A stretch of DNA of 64,000 bases from contig JAIWND010000023.1 of NCBI GenBank assembly GCA_025330725.1, positions 1 to 64,000 of the forward strand, given 5' to 3'. This document shows positions 31,935-43,952 of this stretch, one piece after another. The position numbers and the translations under genes were made by a program. The DNA is from Chlamydoabsidia padenii (Eukaryota; Mucoromycota; Mucoromycetes; Mucorales; Cunninghamellaceae). Position 1 is the stretch's first letter; each line of letters starts with the position of its first letter. The notes under the pieces were generated by a model. That model did not search any database and was not told where the DNA came from. It worked only from the letters and a program-made list of their open reading frames with translations.

Positions 31935-32973
31935 CTAGAGTTTAGATTTATCACGCAAGTAATAGTGATCTAACATAAATATGGCCGCCTGCGCCAAACG
32001 ATCACAAAGTAGTTTCCGACCTTGTTTGGAAAACCGCAAGACTTTAGGGGTTTCGACTTGAATGACATCCAATGTTGTATGATACCGTTCAGTTGTATAT
32101 CCACCAAAAAAGTAGAGAGAGTGTTCGGTTGGTGCAGTATGAGCAGGAGAAGGTACGACTTGGATAGATAGCTGTTGGTTGTCGTCCACATCGTGTTGTC
32201 CCATCATCATAGCATAACCAAACGATCCATTCCCTCTAAGTAATGATGATGCATGTTGTTTATCGAGTCGTGCAGCCAAAGATTGAAGGGATGACTGTTG
32301 AATTAGTGTCGAGTCTTCTTTCTTGGTAGATCGTAAAGTATCACTTGTCAGTAAATATCCCAATTCCACCATGCCTTCTTTATGCGCTTGTCCTATTAGA
32401 ATGAAAAGAGAGATGAGGGTGGTGTGTGTTCTGCTTACAAATTTTGTATTACCGTGAATGTCAAGCAGTAAGCCATGGCCATAAGTTTTCTTCACCGTAT
32501 CCACTGTCTTTTGAAGGACATTATGGTAATGCTGTCAATGTATATAATTAGTCAGTTTATATTCCCTAGAGTTATTTGATATACTTTACCTTCCATATCC
32601 GTTTACCTTGAGTAGATTCACAAGACTGATCCATGGGACGATTGACATCAACTTTCCTCCTGGCCACGTTGAGTATGACCACATAGGGTGACGCATTATA
32701 GTGTTCCTCGACAAGTTGTGACAGTTGCTGGCCCACCGAAATCGTGTATGCATCGGCAATAAGTTGGCCAGAGGTACGGTTGGGAATGGTCGAGGGAAGT
32801 TGGAGACTACCATGGGGTACACTAATTATCAAAGGTAGTTGACCTTCAATTACTGTCACCGCGGCATCGAGGTCGTTGTCTTTTAAATGGTGATTCGTCA
32901 TTGACAAACGTGGGTAAAATGGGTATAAGACTAGTAAAAAAGTAAAAAAGAAGAAGTGTTTAATACCCCACAT
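31935..32973 (-). CDS. Secreted N-formylglutamate amidohydrolase-fold protein
   Basis: Three exons, 32973-32590, 32531-32453, 32392-31935; 306 residues. A signal peptide (MWGIKHFFFFTFLLVLYPFY) is followed by the N-formylglutamate amidohydrolase/FGase pattern: L-I-I-S-V-P-H-G-S, then V-A-R-R-K-V-D-V-N-R-P (family D-x-N-R), and G-L-L-L-D-I-H-G (family D-x-H-x). These His/Asp/Arg positions form the zinc site in bacterial members (N-formylglutamate to formate and glutamate). The later part has G-Y-T-T-E-R-Y-H. The signal peptide suggests secretion or ER-luminal location, unlike the cytosolic bacterial enzymes, so the substrate is probably different. A near-palindromic promoter motif lies about 100 bp upstream. 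Confidence 0.75.
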
Positions 32974-33034
32974 TCTTTTTGAGTTCCCGTTTCATAACGT
33001 GAGAGAAAAAGAAAAAAGAACGATTCGACGTTCC

Positions 33035-33065
<31 letters not shown>

Positions 33066-33074
33066 GGCTCCGTT

Positions 33075-33094
33075 GTCGGGATTTCAAATCCGAC
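33075..33094. promoter_or_regulatory. Palindromic form of the recurrent promoter motif
   Basis: GTCGGGATTTCAAATCCGAC: two inverted half-sites, each like TTTCAAATCC-CGC, about 100 bp upstream of the FGase-like ATG (minus) and 128 bp from the next gene's stop. Confidence 0.45.
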
Positions 33095-33221
33095 GATCTC
33101 GAACAATCAAATAGTGGGACCTGATGACAGAAGGTGGAGGAGATACATTTATTATTGGTTTGGTATACAGAATACATAAATAGAGACTATACAGTAATGC
33201 TAAAAGATTTATATATATATA

Positions 33222-33638
33222 CTACCAAGTGGCTTGATTATCATGGGAGACCCTAGTTGGTGTGGCGGGTAATTCGAGTTTGGTGTGGAGTGTGTCAGCC
33301 AAGGTTTGCCACTGAGTGATAGATTGGTATTGTCGAGTCAATTGTTTGATTTGATCAATTTGAGTTGAGGTTTTAGGGTATTGGTGTTCCAAGGCATCAG
33401 TAAATAATGTCCATTGTCTTTGTACTTGCTTCAAATTGGTGGTGGTCTTAGTATTCAAAGAGGATTCAAAGGACTGCCATCGCACAAGTACAGTATGATC
33501 AAACTGAATGGGCTATGGAAAAAAAAAAAATGTTAGTTGGTTATGTGTATGTCAAATAGCTTACTATTTTACCTCTGCTGCCATAGACACTCCCACCATG
33601 GAGACAACAATAAGGAAGAAGGTATAAATGCCACGCAT
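33222..33638 (-). CDS. Small secreted protein of unknown function
   Basis: Two exons, 33638-33573 and 33512-33222; 118 residues. The first exon is almost exactly a signal peptide (MRGIYTFFLIVVSMVGVSMAAE). The mature part (about 97 residues) is predicted helical, rich in Gln and Thr, cysteine-free and ends D-N-Q-A-T-W. I recognise no family. Its neighbour upstream on the same strand is also secreted. GGCGGGAATCGAA at 33719-33731 lies 82 bp upstream. Confidence 0.6.
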
Positions 33639-34047
33639 GTTTTGGATTAATATTTGGTTAAAAAGTGAAAAAAGAAAGAAAGAAACAGGGGAAAAAAGAA
33701 TCTATTTATAAATTAATTGGCGGGAATCGAATCTTTCAGACATTTATAAACTCACTAAGGTCTATAATTGGCTTGAGGCGAACTTTTTGATCTGACATGG
33801 AAATGATCTTCTCTAGTTACTTTTTTTATGTATATGAAATTGAATACTTGTTAAAAGGGAACATACTGCTACTGTCAATGCATTGCATAGCACCAAGTTG
33901 TCATTGTACTCAGTCCTTTCTTGGTATCGATTTTGGTTGGCTAATAATATTTAAATCCCGAAATTTATTCACCGGCGAAATGGGTTCACTCCCCTTTCGC
34001 CTTTCTTCTTTCGCTCTCTTGTTTTTTTAACTTTTTTTTTTACAATA
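33639..34047. other. Divergent promoter region
   Basis: Contains GGCGGGAATCGAA (33719-33731) near the secreted-protein gene and TTTAAATCCCG (33950-33960) about 90 bp before the DHHC gene, plus a T-rich leader to 34043. Confidence 0.5.
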
Positions 34048-35627
34048 ATGGCAAAAGTCGTCGATCGTGCAATATGGAGTGCTGGACCTGTATTTATCTT
34101 TATTGCGGTTGCATTGATAGATATGTGTGTCTTGGCCTACTACTTGATTGTATTCCCTTATAATCATCTTGCTTCGGCTGAAGAAGACGACACCTCACTT
34201 CTTGGCAAACTCAATTTGGTCTTCACCCTTCTATTTACCTTTTACATGGTCTACTGTATCCACTTTCATTATTATATGGCCATTAAAACTCATCCTGGTG
34301 GCATGTCAACAGCAACAGCAACTATAACTACAACAACTTCTGGTACAGGCGGGGAGCAATCTGAAGAGGTAAAGTAGGAAAAAGGTCATGTTGATACAAA
34401 GCGCATTCTTATTTTTTTGTATTTAGGATGCACATTATACGTTACTGGAATATGAAGAAGATGCTCAATATCCAAAGACATGCAAGAAATGTAAGTAACC
34501 TTGTTGTTTTATGGTAGTATGATTAGTCTCACACACACACACTCTCTCTCTCTTTTTTGTGTAGGTCAATTACCAAAGCCTGAACGTGCTCATCACTGTA
34601 GTGTATGTAATGCGTGTGTCTTAAGATTTGACCATCACTGTAAGTAGACAAATAAAAAAGGAAAATGGTATGCTAACAAATGATGTATACATAGGTCCAT
34701 GGATTCACAACTGTGTAGGACACTTTAATCATCGTTACTTTGTGTTATTTATGACTTATATGGTCTTATCTGCGATCTATTTCCTTGTATTTGGTTGGCG
34801 ACCCTTTATCATTTGCTTGGATATATTGGACCTGGATGTAAGTAAAACCAAATGGGGATTTATGCAAGGAAAGTACTAACTTTAATCTCCGCTATTCCAT
34901 AGTGGCCTTATTACTTCCCTCGACCTTTGATGGCATTTGCTTACATTTTATCCATATGTTTGGGGCTAGCATTAGGTATGTAAAAGAGAAAGAGATGGAT
35001 GAATCGGGTACTCACTCTTCTTTTATTGGATTGAAACTATCTAGGGGCACTTTGTGCATGGCATTATTACTTGGTAAGTAGAAAATCGACTCAGTTGATT
35101 TAAATAACTCATCAATATCTTTTTTTTTAACAATAATATAGGTACTGACGGCTCAAACTACGGTGGAGTTTTATAATAACTATTATGAAAAAGGGATTGC
35201 AAAAAGCCAAGGAGAGGTAATAACATATAAATGGGGAGGGGTAATTGTATACTGATGCCTTTATAGATATTTGTCAACATGTATAATTTTGGATGCATCG
35301 AAAATATACGGCGCTTTTTCAACATTGGGGATAAATAGTAAGTTGACAAAAAAAAAAAAATACACAATAGATCATACTAACCTCTTTATATCGTAGTCCT
35401 TGGTACACCGTCTTCTTCCCGATCCCAATTCCTCCACGTGTAAGTTGAATCAAGAATTAAACTCTTTGTCCTTGTTATCAACTTTATATATATATATATA
35501 TAAATAGGGCAATGGACGTCAATTCGAAAAATGTCAAGAATTCTACATGTTACCTGAAGCACAACAACAAGATGCCATTCTCGCTAGTCAAGCAGTGCAG
35601 GATTTGGAGGATATCAAGGACCTTTAG
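34048..35627 (+). CDS. DHHC-type protein S-palmitoyltransferase
   Basis: Ten exons: 34048-34368, 34427-34490, 34565-34639, 34695-34837, 34903-34975, 35045-35073, 35142-35216, 35267-35337, 35397-35439, 35508-35627; 337 residues. Two N-terminal TM segments, then the Cys-rich domain [19 protein letters not shown] with the catalytic D-H-H-C followed by [15 protein letters not shown], then two further TM segments. After them comes a T-T-V-E-F-like (TTxE) motif and N-x-Y-N-x-G region ([10 protein letters not shown]). The enzyme transfers palmitate to protein cysteines at ER/Golgi membranes. Introns split the DHHC motif itself (between H-H and C-P-W). It most resembles the ZDHHC16/PFA-type group, but I cannot pick an ortholog. 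Confidence 0.92.
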
Positions 35628-35845
35628 GATCTAATATAAGAAATACCGGGTTGATCATCAGGGTGTGATGAATGTAGATGGATGGATGGAGGGTCATTGT
35701 GTATAGTTTAGGTCTTTTTTAAATATAGTTAACATTCTTTTTATTCATTATTGTATCATAATATCATCATTATCTAACTTCTTTTTATTTATATATTACT
35801 GTATTCAATAAAGAATAATCAAATATCTTTTTTCTAATACTATTA

Positions 35846-36457
35846 CTATGTTATTTTACACATGTCAACCTTCTTACTGTTGATGCGAAACATCTTGCTT
35901 ATAAAACAGTGGGACCAGCGATTGAACTTGAAACAAGAGAAGCAGGTTGGCGACTCTGATGCTAATGTGGTATTGGATGAACAAGTGGTGGTTTCAGGGG
36001 TAAAAGAACATCTTTTGTCGAATCTGCTATAATGGTTCGAGTGGGTGGATGCAATGGATCGACGCCCATCAGAATGCAACTTTGAGATCTTGTGATGAGG
36101 ATTATGCTGCATAATTGCGGGTTTTGAATGTAGATGTCGTCCTTCCTTGGTTCTTTTTCGAGGTGAACTGACAATAGGTTGGGAGGATGAAGAAGATGAG
36201 ACAGAAAAAGATGTAGGTGGGGCTGAATGATGCTTGTTAAGATTGAGCCCCTTTTGATAAGCGAGCATGGCCAAAGGAATATCATCTTCTTCTTTTACTA
36301 CTTTTTTCAAATGCCGCCGACCGCTGGTTACCTTGGTCTTATTTTTCGCATGATGATATGAAGAAACAGGTGGTTTTGTTGGTATAGCCATGGAAGGATC
36401 ATCATTATTGATTTGGACAATAGTAGTGGAAGTGCGCCACGAAGGTGTGATATACAT
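35846..36457 (-). CDS. Hypothetical basic, Ser/His-rich protein
   Basis: A single-exon frame of 203 residues from MYITPSWRTS. An ATG 51 bp upstream would add a Phe/Leu run encoded by a poly(T)-rich leader, which I think is 5' UTR as at other genes here. The protein is basic and disordered (KKVVKEED, Ser run, R-K-R). It includes D-D-I-P-L-A-M-L-A-Y-Q-K-G-L, a motif I associate with short conserved segments in fungal low-complexity proteins but cannot name. The C-terminus is Cys-containing (C-F-S-C-F). No function is proposed. Confidence 0.45.
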   Translation of the reverse strand: MYITPSWRTSTTIVQINNDDPSMAIPTKPPVSSYHHAKNKTKVTSGRRHLKKVVKEEDDIPLAMLAYQKGLNLNKHHSAPPTSFSVSSSSSSQPIVSSPRKRTKEGRHLHSKPAIMQHNPHHKISKLHSDGRRSIASTHSNHYSRFDKRCSFTPETTTCSSNTTLASESPTCFSCFKFNRWSHCFISKMFRINSKKVDMCKIT

Positions 36458-36508
36458 GAGAAAGAAAAAAAAAAAAAGAAGAAAAGAAAAAAGGGTGATG
36501 ATGATCAT

Positions 36509-37836
36509 AAAGTATTGTCACTTGTTTAAATAATAAAGAACCAAGTGTGTGTCATTGGGATATCGATCGCTTTAATGGATAAAAATGGAAAAGAACAAAT
36601 CTAACCCATCTCCACAGCGAGGGCGGACATCCAACTATAGAAAGAACCTGCATGAAGGAATCTTGAAATAAGGTTTTCGTGGATGTGGGGCTTCTTTTGT
36701 TTCATTTTCTTGGTTATCTTGCGAAAACTAGAATAAAGCATTTCCGTGAACTCCACTTTTTCTTATTATAGATCACATTACAAACAATGAAGCATCAAGC
36801 CTCTTTATTTGCATTGATGTCTTGGCTTCATTGACCACTTGAAATCCTACAATTCGCCACTCCATGATATACAAGCCCACCACCACACCACCACCACACA
36901 CACACAAAAGAAGACTGAATCAATGACATGAGAGTTTTATTGTTATTTTTATTATTAATGATGCCACATCATATGATACTAACTACTACTCCACTCTAGT
37001 ATGTAAAAACTACATGACATTCGAGGGATATCTTGTTTTATAGTGACCACACAATCGGTGATGTCGTCCCATTAAATCATCGCCATCACCAGTAGAGGAA
37101 GAATTTCCATCACCTTGTTCGTCATTGCTTTATTAATATTGTTGTCCACCCTGTTTTTAATACATGCTGCATAGTGGCGGGTTGACCTAGGTAAGTTGTT
37201 TGATAATGTACTGATCATAGTTGTCGGTGGGTGATACTGAATAGTTGTGTCGACATTGTAGCAGTAGCAAAAGGCACCAATAGTAGTTACTAGCCTAAGA
37301 TAAAGAATGAAGCAAAGTTGATTAGTAAGGCGATCATGGCGTTATGATCCTGGATTGACAACAGTGAAGATTGCATAAGCAGGAGTATACTTACCAAGTA
37401 GTAGATAAAAGAAATAGTTTACTGTATTGTTCTTTTATTATAATAGAAGGGTGTCAAGTTGTTGCAAGGATTTTTTTTAATAAAAAAAAAAAGAGAAAGC
37501 GAGAGAGAATAGAAAATGGAACCTGAGAATCTCAAAATATTTTTATCTCATTTTCAAAACCCGCTCCGCTGTTCCATGCAAACAGGATAATGCAAATCCA
37601 AGTAATGCTCCATCTTCTTGCTGGACAAAGGAGGAGTAAGGTTCTGCAAACCTGTGAATGGGAAAAGCATTCTAATTGTCTGTTTTTAATGAAATCAACT
37701 TATTTCCATATGTGGCCTGAATAAACGTGGACTTTACGGTGAACGGGAATTGAAAATTCCATAAGCTTCATTTTTTTTTTTTTTTTTTTTTTTTTTCCTT
37801 CTTACCTTTTTCTTTCACTTTCTTCATTTTGAAAAA
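36509..37836. other. 1.3-kb intergenic region
   Basis: No convincing gene on either strand. It holds an ACC/CACA-rich stretch near 36880-36905, TTTCAAAACCCGC at about 37553-37565, CGGGAATTGAAAA at 37744-37756 (80 bp before the next gene) and a T26 run at 37771-37796. Confidence 0.45.
37744..37756 (-). promoter_or_regulatory. Recurrent promoter motif upstream of coiled-coil gene
   Basis: CGGGAATTGAAAA, about 80 bp before the ATG at 37837; the same variant occurs before the MFS transporter (29746-29758). Confidence 0.45.
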
Positions 37837-40783
37837 ATGGGTGTCTTAGAAAATGTCAAGGTAAAGTATAAAGAAAGTAAAAAAACACAAGCCAACAAGT
37901 TGGGGATACTCATTTATAATACTTTTAACATTCAAACCACTTTCCTCTCTATATATACAGGAACCTCTTACACCTTCTTGTTCATTATCAACACTCGCCT
38001 CTCGCCCAGTACCTTTTGCGGTACTAAAAGTGCAATTCAAACGACTTGTCGATCAACATCAACAACGTATTAATCAACAACAAGGACCTGGTGTGATAGC
38101 AACAAAAGACCTTCTTACCGTCATAGATGCTTATGAACACGAACATGACGTTATACTTTTGACACCGAACCAGAAGAAGGCCATTCAACCTTATACTCTC
38201 AAGACACCCGACTTGGAAATGACACCGGATGATATTTTGAATCTACTCAAACTGGTCTTTACTCCTCCTTCACCTGTATCTTCATTATCTGCACCAACTT
38301 GTAAATTATCACCACTACCTCGAACATCAGCTCCTCTCAAACCCAACAGCTCAACCAACACTTCAACTTGGAAACGGCGACTCAGTACTGCCAGTATGCA
38401 TTCTGCTACCTTTGACTTTATGCCTGATACAACACAAGTAAGTACCCCTCTTTTTGCTTACCCCTCCTTTTTTTTTTAAAAAAAAAAAAAAAATGCTTGC
38501 TCAGAAAGGATATCTCACACTTTCTTTCTTTTTTTATCACCTTCTTAGGAAGTAGATCAAAAACATGGACCCGAGTCTCCCGGTACAACACACGAGGAAA
38601 ACTCGAATCAACACCTGATATCGAAATTGGACAAGGTAAGTAAAGAAAAAAAAAAAAAAAAAACTACACTCCATGATCCTTTTACCAATCACTTCTTTAT
38701 ATAGGAATCGGATGATGATGATGAATTCGCTCAATGTTATCGTCGATCACTTGCTTTGACTCAACGATTGAAACTTAGTGAAAAGAGCCTGGCATCTATG
38801 ACACGTGATAATGAAGACCGGATTGTGGTGCTACAGAATAGGGTGGACGACATGACCAACCAAGTTAACAAGCAGAAACGGGAACTCTTGGAATACAAAA
38901 CAAAGGAAGCAAGCAGTTTGGAACAAATCAGCATGGTAAGAGGATAACTAGGAATGACTGTGGGATTGGATCACTCATTCTTTTATATGTAGCTGGAATC
39001 TCACATCGATGCCATTCAACAATCAGAAACGGATCAAAAACAAGTCTACTTATCGATTAAGAATCTTTTTGATGAAAAGTGTGGTAAGGAATAATAATCT
39101 ATTCATGACTTTTATTTACTAATATACTCTTTGGGGGATGGGGGCGATGTGTGATTATCAGGGGAAACTCAGAAACTCCAAGAACTACTCAAACAAAAGG
39201 AATCGGATCTACAAAAAGCCGAAGAATTCCTAAACAGCTTCCACCACGAATTCATGCAACTGACGGAAGAACGGAATCGACTGAAATTACTACAACAGGA
39301 TTTGGAAAGGGAACTGGCCACTTCACATCTTACTCATACACAGCTGGCGGAACAACGATCGGAAAATGAACGACTTAAACAGGTCATTGACACTCTTAAA
39401 TGTGATTTGGATCAGGCTCGTCATGATCAATCATCCACTGGTCAATCAAATACATCCAATTTGATCGAAGTAAGTGAAAAAAAAGGGGGGGGGATTGGAT
39501 TAAATGAAGACTCACAGGTTGGTTTTATACATATCTAGTCCTTGGAAGCTGAATTGGAAGATCAATTGCAGTTGAAAGAGAACAAAGATGCCAAAGCTCT
39601 GGAGAAGGTAATAACTCTTTTATCTTTTTGTTTAATGTAATCCAACATTTGTGTTTTTATTTTTATTTTTTTATAATAGATTCAACAAATGCAACAAGCT
39701 GAAGAGCGATTAAAATCTGCTGAAAACGAAAAGAACTATTACAAATCCAGGGCCACTGAAGCTATGGAAGATCTCGACCGAGGTAAGCCAAAAATGAACA
39801 ACTTGTAGGTGTATGAACAACTCGTACTAACTATTTCTTTTTGACCCTATTCTAGTCAAGGACGAATTGTCACATTTGAAAAAGGTGCTGGATTCAGAAA
39901 ATCGACTATTGGTGGACGAACTGGAAGACCTTCAAATGAAAAACAACAATGGATCACCAATCACAACGACATCAATAACAACACCGGTGTCGATAGATTC
40001 AGCTGACACTAATGAACCTAAAACGACATCAAGACATTCTTTATCCATTGCAATCGACGATGACGATGACTTTACTCCTTTGGATCTCACTAAAACCATC
40101 GAACCATACATCGCAGCCCTCCCAATCAACACCAAGGACAATGAACCATACAAAGCATCTTCCATCACATCAACAAGCGACTCTACATCAACCAATTCTG
40201 TGCCATCCTCGAGCAAATCCAATCGATCGGTACGATATTCTCAACAACTCACTGATGTATGGTCTCAATCTCGTATTCGTGGAAGGAAACTGGACTTTAC
40301 CAAGAAACGAGGTAACTAAGAAAAGAAAAAGAAGAAAAAAAGTCAATATATCTATAGGTTTTTAACCATTCTCTTTTACTCATTTCATAGAAGTCTTTGA
40401 TTTACACAATGTAAGACACATTAGTCGTTTAATAGCAATTAATTAACGACTTATTTTTCTCTTTTTAGGCTTCATCGGCAAAAACGGCAACTCTCCATCA
40501 TCAGCGCAACAACAGCATGCCAACGACGGTTATCTTGAATCGACAACAAAATGACAAACTGGTGACGAGTACAGCAACGTTTGCAATCTATACCCTTCTT
40601 GTCTATATCTTTGGCATTGTGACATCAACCTTTTTAATCGAAAATGGATCTCCAGGAAGTTGGGAACAGGCGCTTGTGGCCGCGGCGGGTGATCAAGTAG
40701 GTGGGAAAAGCAAACTATTGGAAATTCTTCTCTACTGGATTGAAAAACTTCTCTTTGAAGGCGAAGGTGTCCCTTTGTCTTGA
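37837..40783 (+). CDS. Coiled-coil, C-terminally tail-anchored membrane protein
   Basis: Eleven exons: 37837-37860, 37961-38437, 38549-38635, 38705-38935, 38993-39083, 39162-39469, 39539-39607, 39680-39782, 39856-40311, 40391-40410 (20 nt), 40469-40783; 726 residues. The first exon gives only MGVLENVK. Residues about 20-110 are a folded-looking N-terminal region (V-L-K-V-Q-F-K-R-L-V-D-Q-H...). A Ser/Pro linker, then long heptad-rich coiled coils (about 240-500: L-T-Q-R-L-K-L-S-E-K..., E-R-N-R-L-K-L-L-Q-Q-D-L-E-R-E-L) follow. A basic segment precedes a hydrophobic helix near 660-680 (F-A-I-Y-T-L-L-V-Y-I-F-G-I-V) and a roughly 40-residue tail. The design resembles golgins or tethers, but no GRIP domain or known family was recognised; a role in membrane tethering is inference. 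Confidence 0.65.
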
Positions 40784-41523
40784 TTGCCATTATTATTTTT
40801 ACCCCACCTATCCCCTTTTATACAGTACATATATTCCCCCTTAACTATAATCATATTCTTCCCCTCCCCTCTCCCCCCCCTTTTTTTTTTAGTATTGCTT
40901 TGTATTCTTTTTCACTTAATTATTCGTTTACTTTCTTGATGAAAATAAAAACCTATTTGTTATATCAGAACGTCTTCTTTATATATATATATATACTCTA
41001 GGTTAATGTCTTGGTCACTTTATTGGTCATGTTATACTCTCATAGCCACTTTGATCATTAGCATCAGTGGTGGGGTCTTCGCAGTTCTGACTAAGGAACA
41101 CTGACGGGGTTTGAACATCGCAGTATGGGTCAAAGGACGGAGTTTGCAAACCCGCATTCATGCAGGCAGCCTATTTTGGAATAGGACTGAATGAACATCA
41201 CCACAGCCATTTGTGCGTATGCACCCTGAACTTGCAGGTTTTAGAAACTGCTACTGATTATGTCATAATCAAGGGTGTTCCAATGCACGTAAAATCGAAA
41301 TCAACCAACGAAACTACATATGATATGATATAAAAAGTTTTCTTTATTGTTTTGCAAAAAAAAAAAAAAAAAAAAAGGATGAGTAGGGTGGGGGGTAAGA
41401 CAAGGGAGTGATTACAGTAATATAAATATGGATAATACATAAAGTCTACCTAGAATTTTGTTTTGGGGAGTGGGGAAGAGGAAATTAGTGAAGGACAAGG
41501 TAATATACAATAGGGGTAGATCA
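40784..41523. other. Convergent intergenic region with a repeat fragment
   Basis: C/T-rich 3' flank (C run near 40873-40880), (TA)n at about 40981-40994, a fragment of the dispersed repeat (41044-41066) and an A-run at 41357-41377. No gene supported on the plus strand. Confidence 0.5.
41044..41066 (+). repeat. Fragment of dispersed repeat family
   Basis: AGCCACTTTGATCATTAGCA then TC, nearly the same as the core GGTCACTTTAATCATTAGC of copy 1 at 14 kb and the inverted copies at 53 kb. Confidence 0.5.
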
Positions 41524-43203
41524 TCATGGGCCACATTCACAATGACAAGTACAACACCAGCCTTTAAAATGACATCCTCGGCAACCACCACAAGTAAGAA
41601 TCAGGCCAAACTTGCGCCAAAATCGTTTCCATTTCTTGTATTTCTTTTGACCCGAGGATTTGTGTTGATGAGACAAATTGGAGTTGATGGGCTGTGAGTG
41701 ATAATGCGTATCATGTTGTATTTGCGGCTGAGAATATCGATTCAGATCGGGAGACGTGTTATCATGAGGTTGAGGATTGGATTCTTGTGGTTGGTATGTT
41801 GTTTTGTCTTTGCTATTGGAAGGATAGGGTTGTTGAGATGGTGATGGGTATTGAGAAGTGCGCTAATAATAGTTTTTTTGAATAAATAAAAAGAAAGTGA
41901 GCCAATTGCAGATGATGCGACTATCCTTGTGACCTTACCTCTTCCGTCTTGGCTTGATCGAGTATCATCCAGTCATAAATACCATCATCGCCACCTTCTT
42001 CCTTGAGAATCTTGTTGAATAGTTCCCGAAGAAAGTCGTAGTCTGGATTTTCTTCAAAACCCAACTTTCGGACATATTGTAAGTAGATGGCAAATTCTAT
42101 AAATGTATATAAAGAGCAAAGTGAGCTATTATACAAAACCAAAGATTGATAGTATGTTTACTTACCAGCAGGATATCCAGCACAAAGATCCTTGATGCTT
42201 GTACTTTGTTTCTTTTCACCAATCCGTTCATACTTTTGTTTGTTAGTAGCCGCCTTCAATCCTTGCCAAGGTAGCGAACCCCGTAAAAAGTACATAAAGA
42301 CATGACCCAAAGATTCCAAATCGTCCCGTCTTGATTGTTCCCGGCCAAGATGAGTGTTGATACTCATATACCGTGCTGTGCCAGATAAACTTTTTCGTTC
42401 TCGGTAAGGAATATGTTGTTTTGTTTTAGGATCCCGGTAATGTTTTGCCATGCCAAAGTCGATCATGTATATCTGATTGTCCTTGCCACCACGACCCACC
42501 AAAAAGTTATCTGGTTTAATATCCCTGTATACCAAATGATGTTCATGGACACATTCTAATCTTGTCACCTAATCAAGAAAGAGTTAATATATGTCTTGAC
42601 ATCATTTCCAATTTACCATCTCCTTTGCCAGCATAGCAACAGTTTTCACCGAGAACTGCCTGGAGCATGCATCAAAGAGATCTTCCAAACTAGGACCCAA
42701 GAGATCGATCACCAAGACATTGTGTAATCCTTCTTGACCCTAAACCACATTCAATCCCCCCCCCAAAAAAAAGTAAGTTAGTTCATAATAGATGGTTTTC
42801 CTTTTTTGCATACTTACATAATGGTATGCATAGGGTATACCGGGACTTCCCGCCAGAATCTTGTAAGAGCGATATTCATCCCGTAATTGAGGAGCATCCG
42901 TTTTCCTTGGTTCAAATTTCACTGCTACAGGCTGATTGTTCAAAAGATTTATGCCTATAGTATATGTTAGTACAAATAAAGGTTAGCATTCTAGTCCACC
43001 CCCCCCTTTTTTTGATCTATGAAAGTTTGATCCCCCTTGGATCTTTGAAGCACTTCCTTTTCCTTTTTCACCGCTTGATTTTTACCTTGATAGATTACAC
43101 CAAAGCTACCTTCACCAATTTTGCGTCCTATCTTAAAATGGACACCGACAATATTGGCAGTTGAAGAAGAGGACCCAGTTTGCGATTGACGTTGTGTTGG
43201 CAT
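41524..43203 (-). CDS. Casein kinase 1, membrane-anchored (Yck/CK1-gamma type)
   Basis: Six exons, 43203-43086, 42954-42818, 42739-42617, 42568-42166, 42096-41939, 41862-41524; 425 residues. Kinase domain from about residue 22: [40 protein letters not shown], and the CK1-specific [10 protein letters not shown] and L-P-W-Q-G-L-K-A. The C-terminal exon gives a Gln/Pro/Asn-rich tail, a basic patch ([12 protein letters not shown]) and a Cys-rich end (C-G-G-C-R-G-C...[10 protein letters not shown]), consistent with palmitoylation and plasma-membrane anchoring as in yeast Yck1/2. These kinases control endocytosis and nutrient sensing. A CGGGATTTCAA motif lies about 230 bp upstream. Confidence 0.93.
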
Positions 43204-43952
43204 GCGAAAAAGGGACCGTAGTAAAAAGTATAAAAGTACACCAATGATAAAAGACTTGTTTTATAAAGTAAAAGGGACAAAGACAAGATAATGTAAAGAG
43301 TAAACAAGAAAAAGGATATTGGTATAGGGTTACAATATGGTGTGGATTAATACAGTGGGAGAAAAGAAAAAGGAAGAAGAAAGAGGAAATGAGAAAAAAC
43401 AAAAAGGCCGCAAGAAAAAGTGGCCAAAAATTGAAATCCCGTCCAAGCCAAAGTTACACGAAGCATAAATCGATTTACATCCACTTGGTAATATCATGCA
43501 CAAGCACACCATTCGTTTGATTACCTTGAAAAAGTCGGCGTATGATAGAGACTTGGCAATCCATGTTCATACATCAAGCCACTTGAATGTTAGCTAGTTA
43601 GATACCATGAGCAATGTGCTTCATGTCATTGTCTTTTGTGATCGTCAAATTACGTCATGGTTTTTAATCTATCTGGATATCAAAAAAGTTTAATGGTGTA
43701 CCTAGAAGGTCAATAAGCTTGATAGGAAACATTACCAGATGGAAGATACCCGCCCATACCCGACAAACTAGCTCTTCAGGGGGAGGAAAGAAAAAACGTG
43801 CATCAAGGAACAATTAAAGTTCCGCCAACGCTTCTGATTGGCCAATTCTATTTTTCCAGCTGCTGGGCAAAAACGATGAAAACCTGCTCTTGTTTTTTAT
43901 TTTTACTTGTCTCTTTCTTCCTCTTTGTTTTTTTTAAAAAAAAAACCCCCCA
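43204..43952. other. Divergent promoter region (CK1 / ALG9)
   Basis: Holds TTGAAATCCCG at 43431-43441 (towards CK1), AATTAAAGTTCCGCC near 43806-43820 (towards ALG9) and a T8A10 tract at 43928-43945 just before the ALG9 ATG. No gene. Confidence 0.45.
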
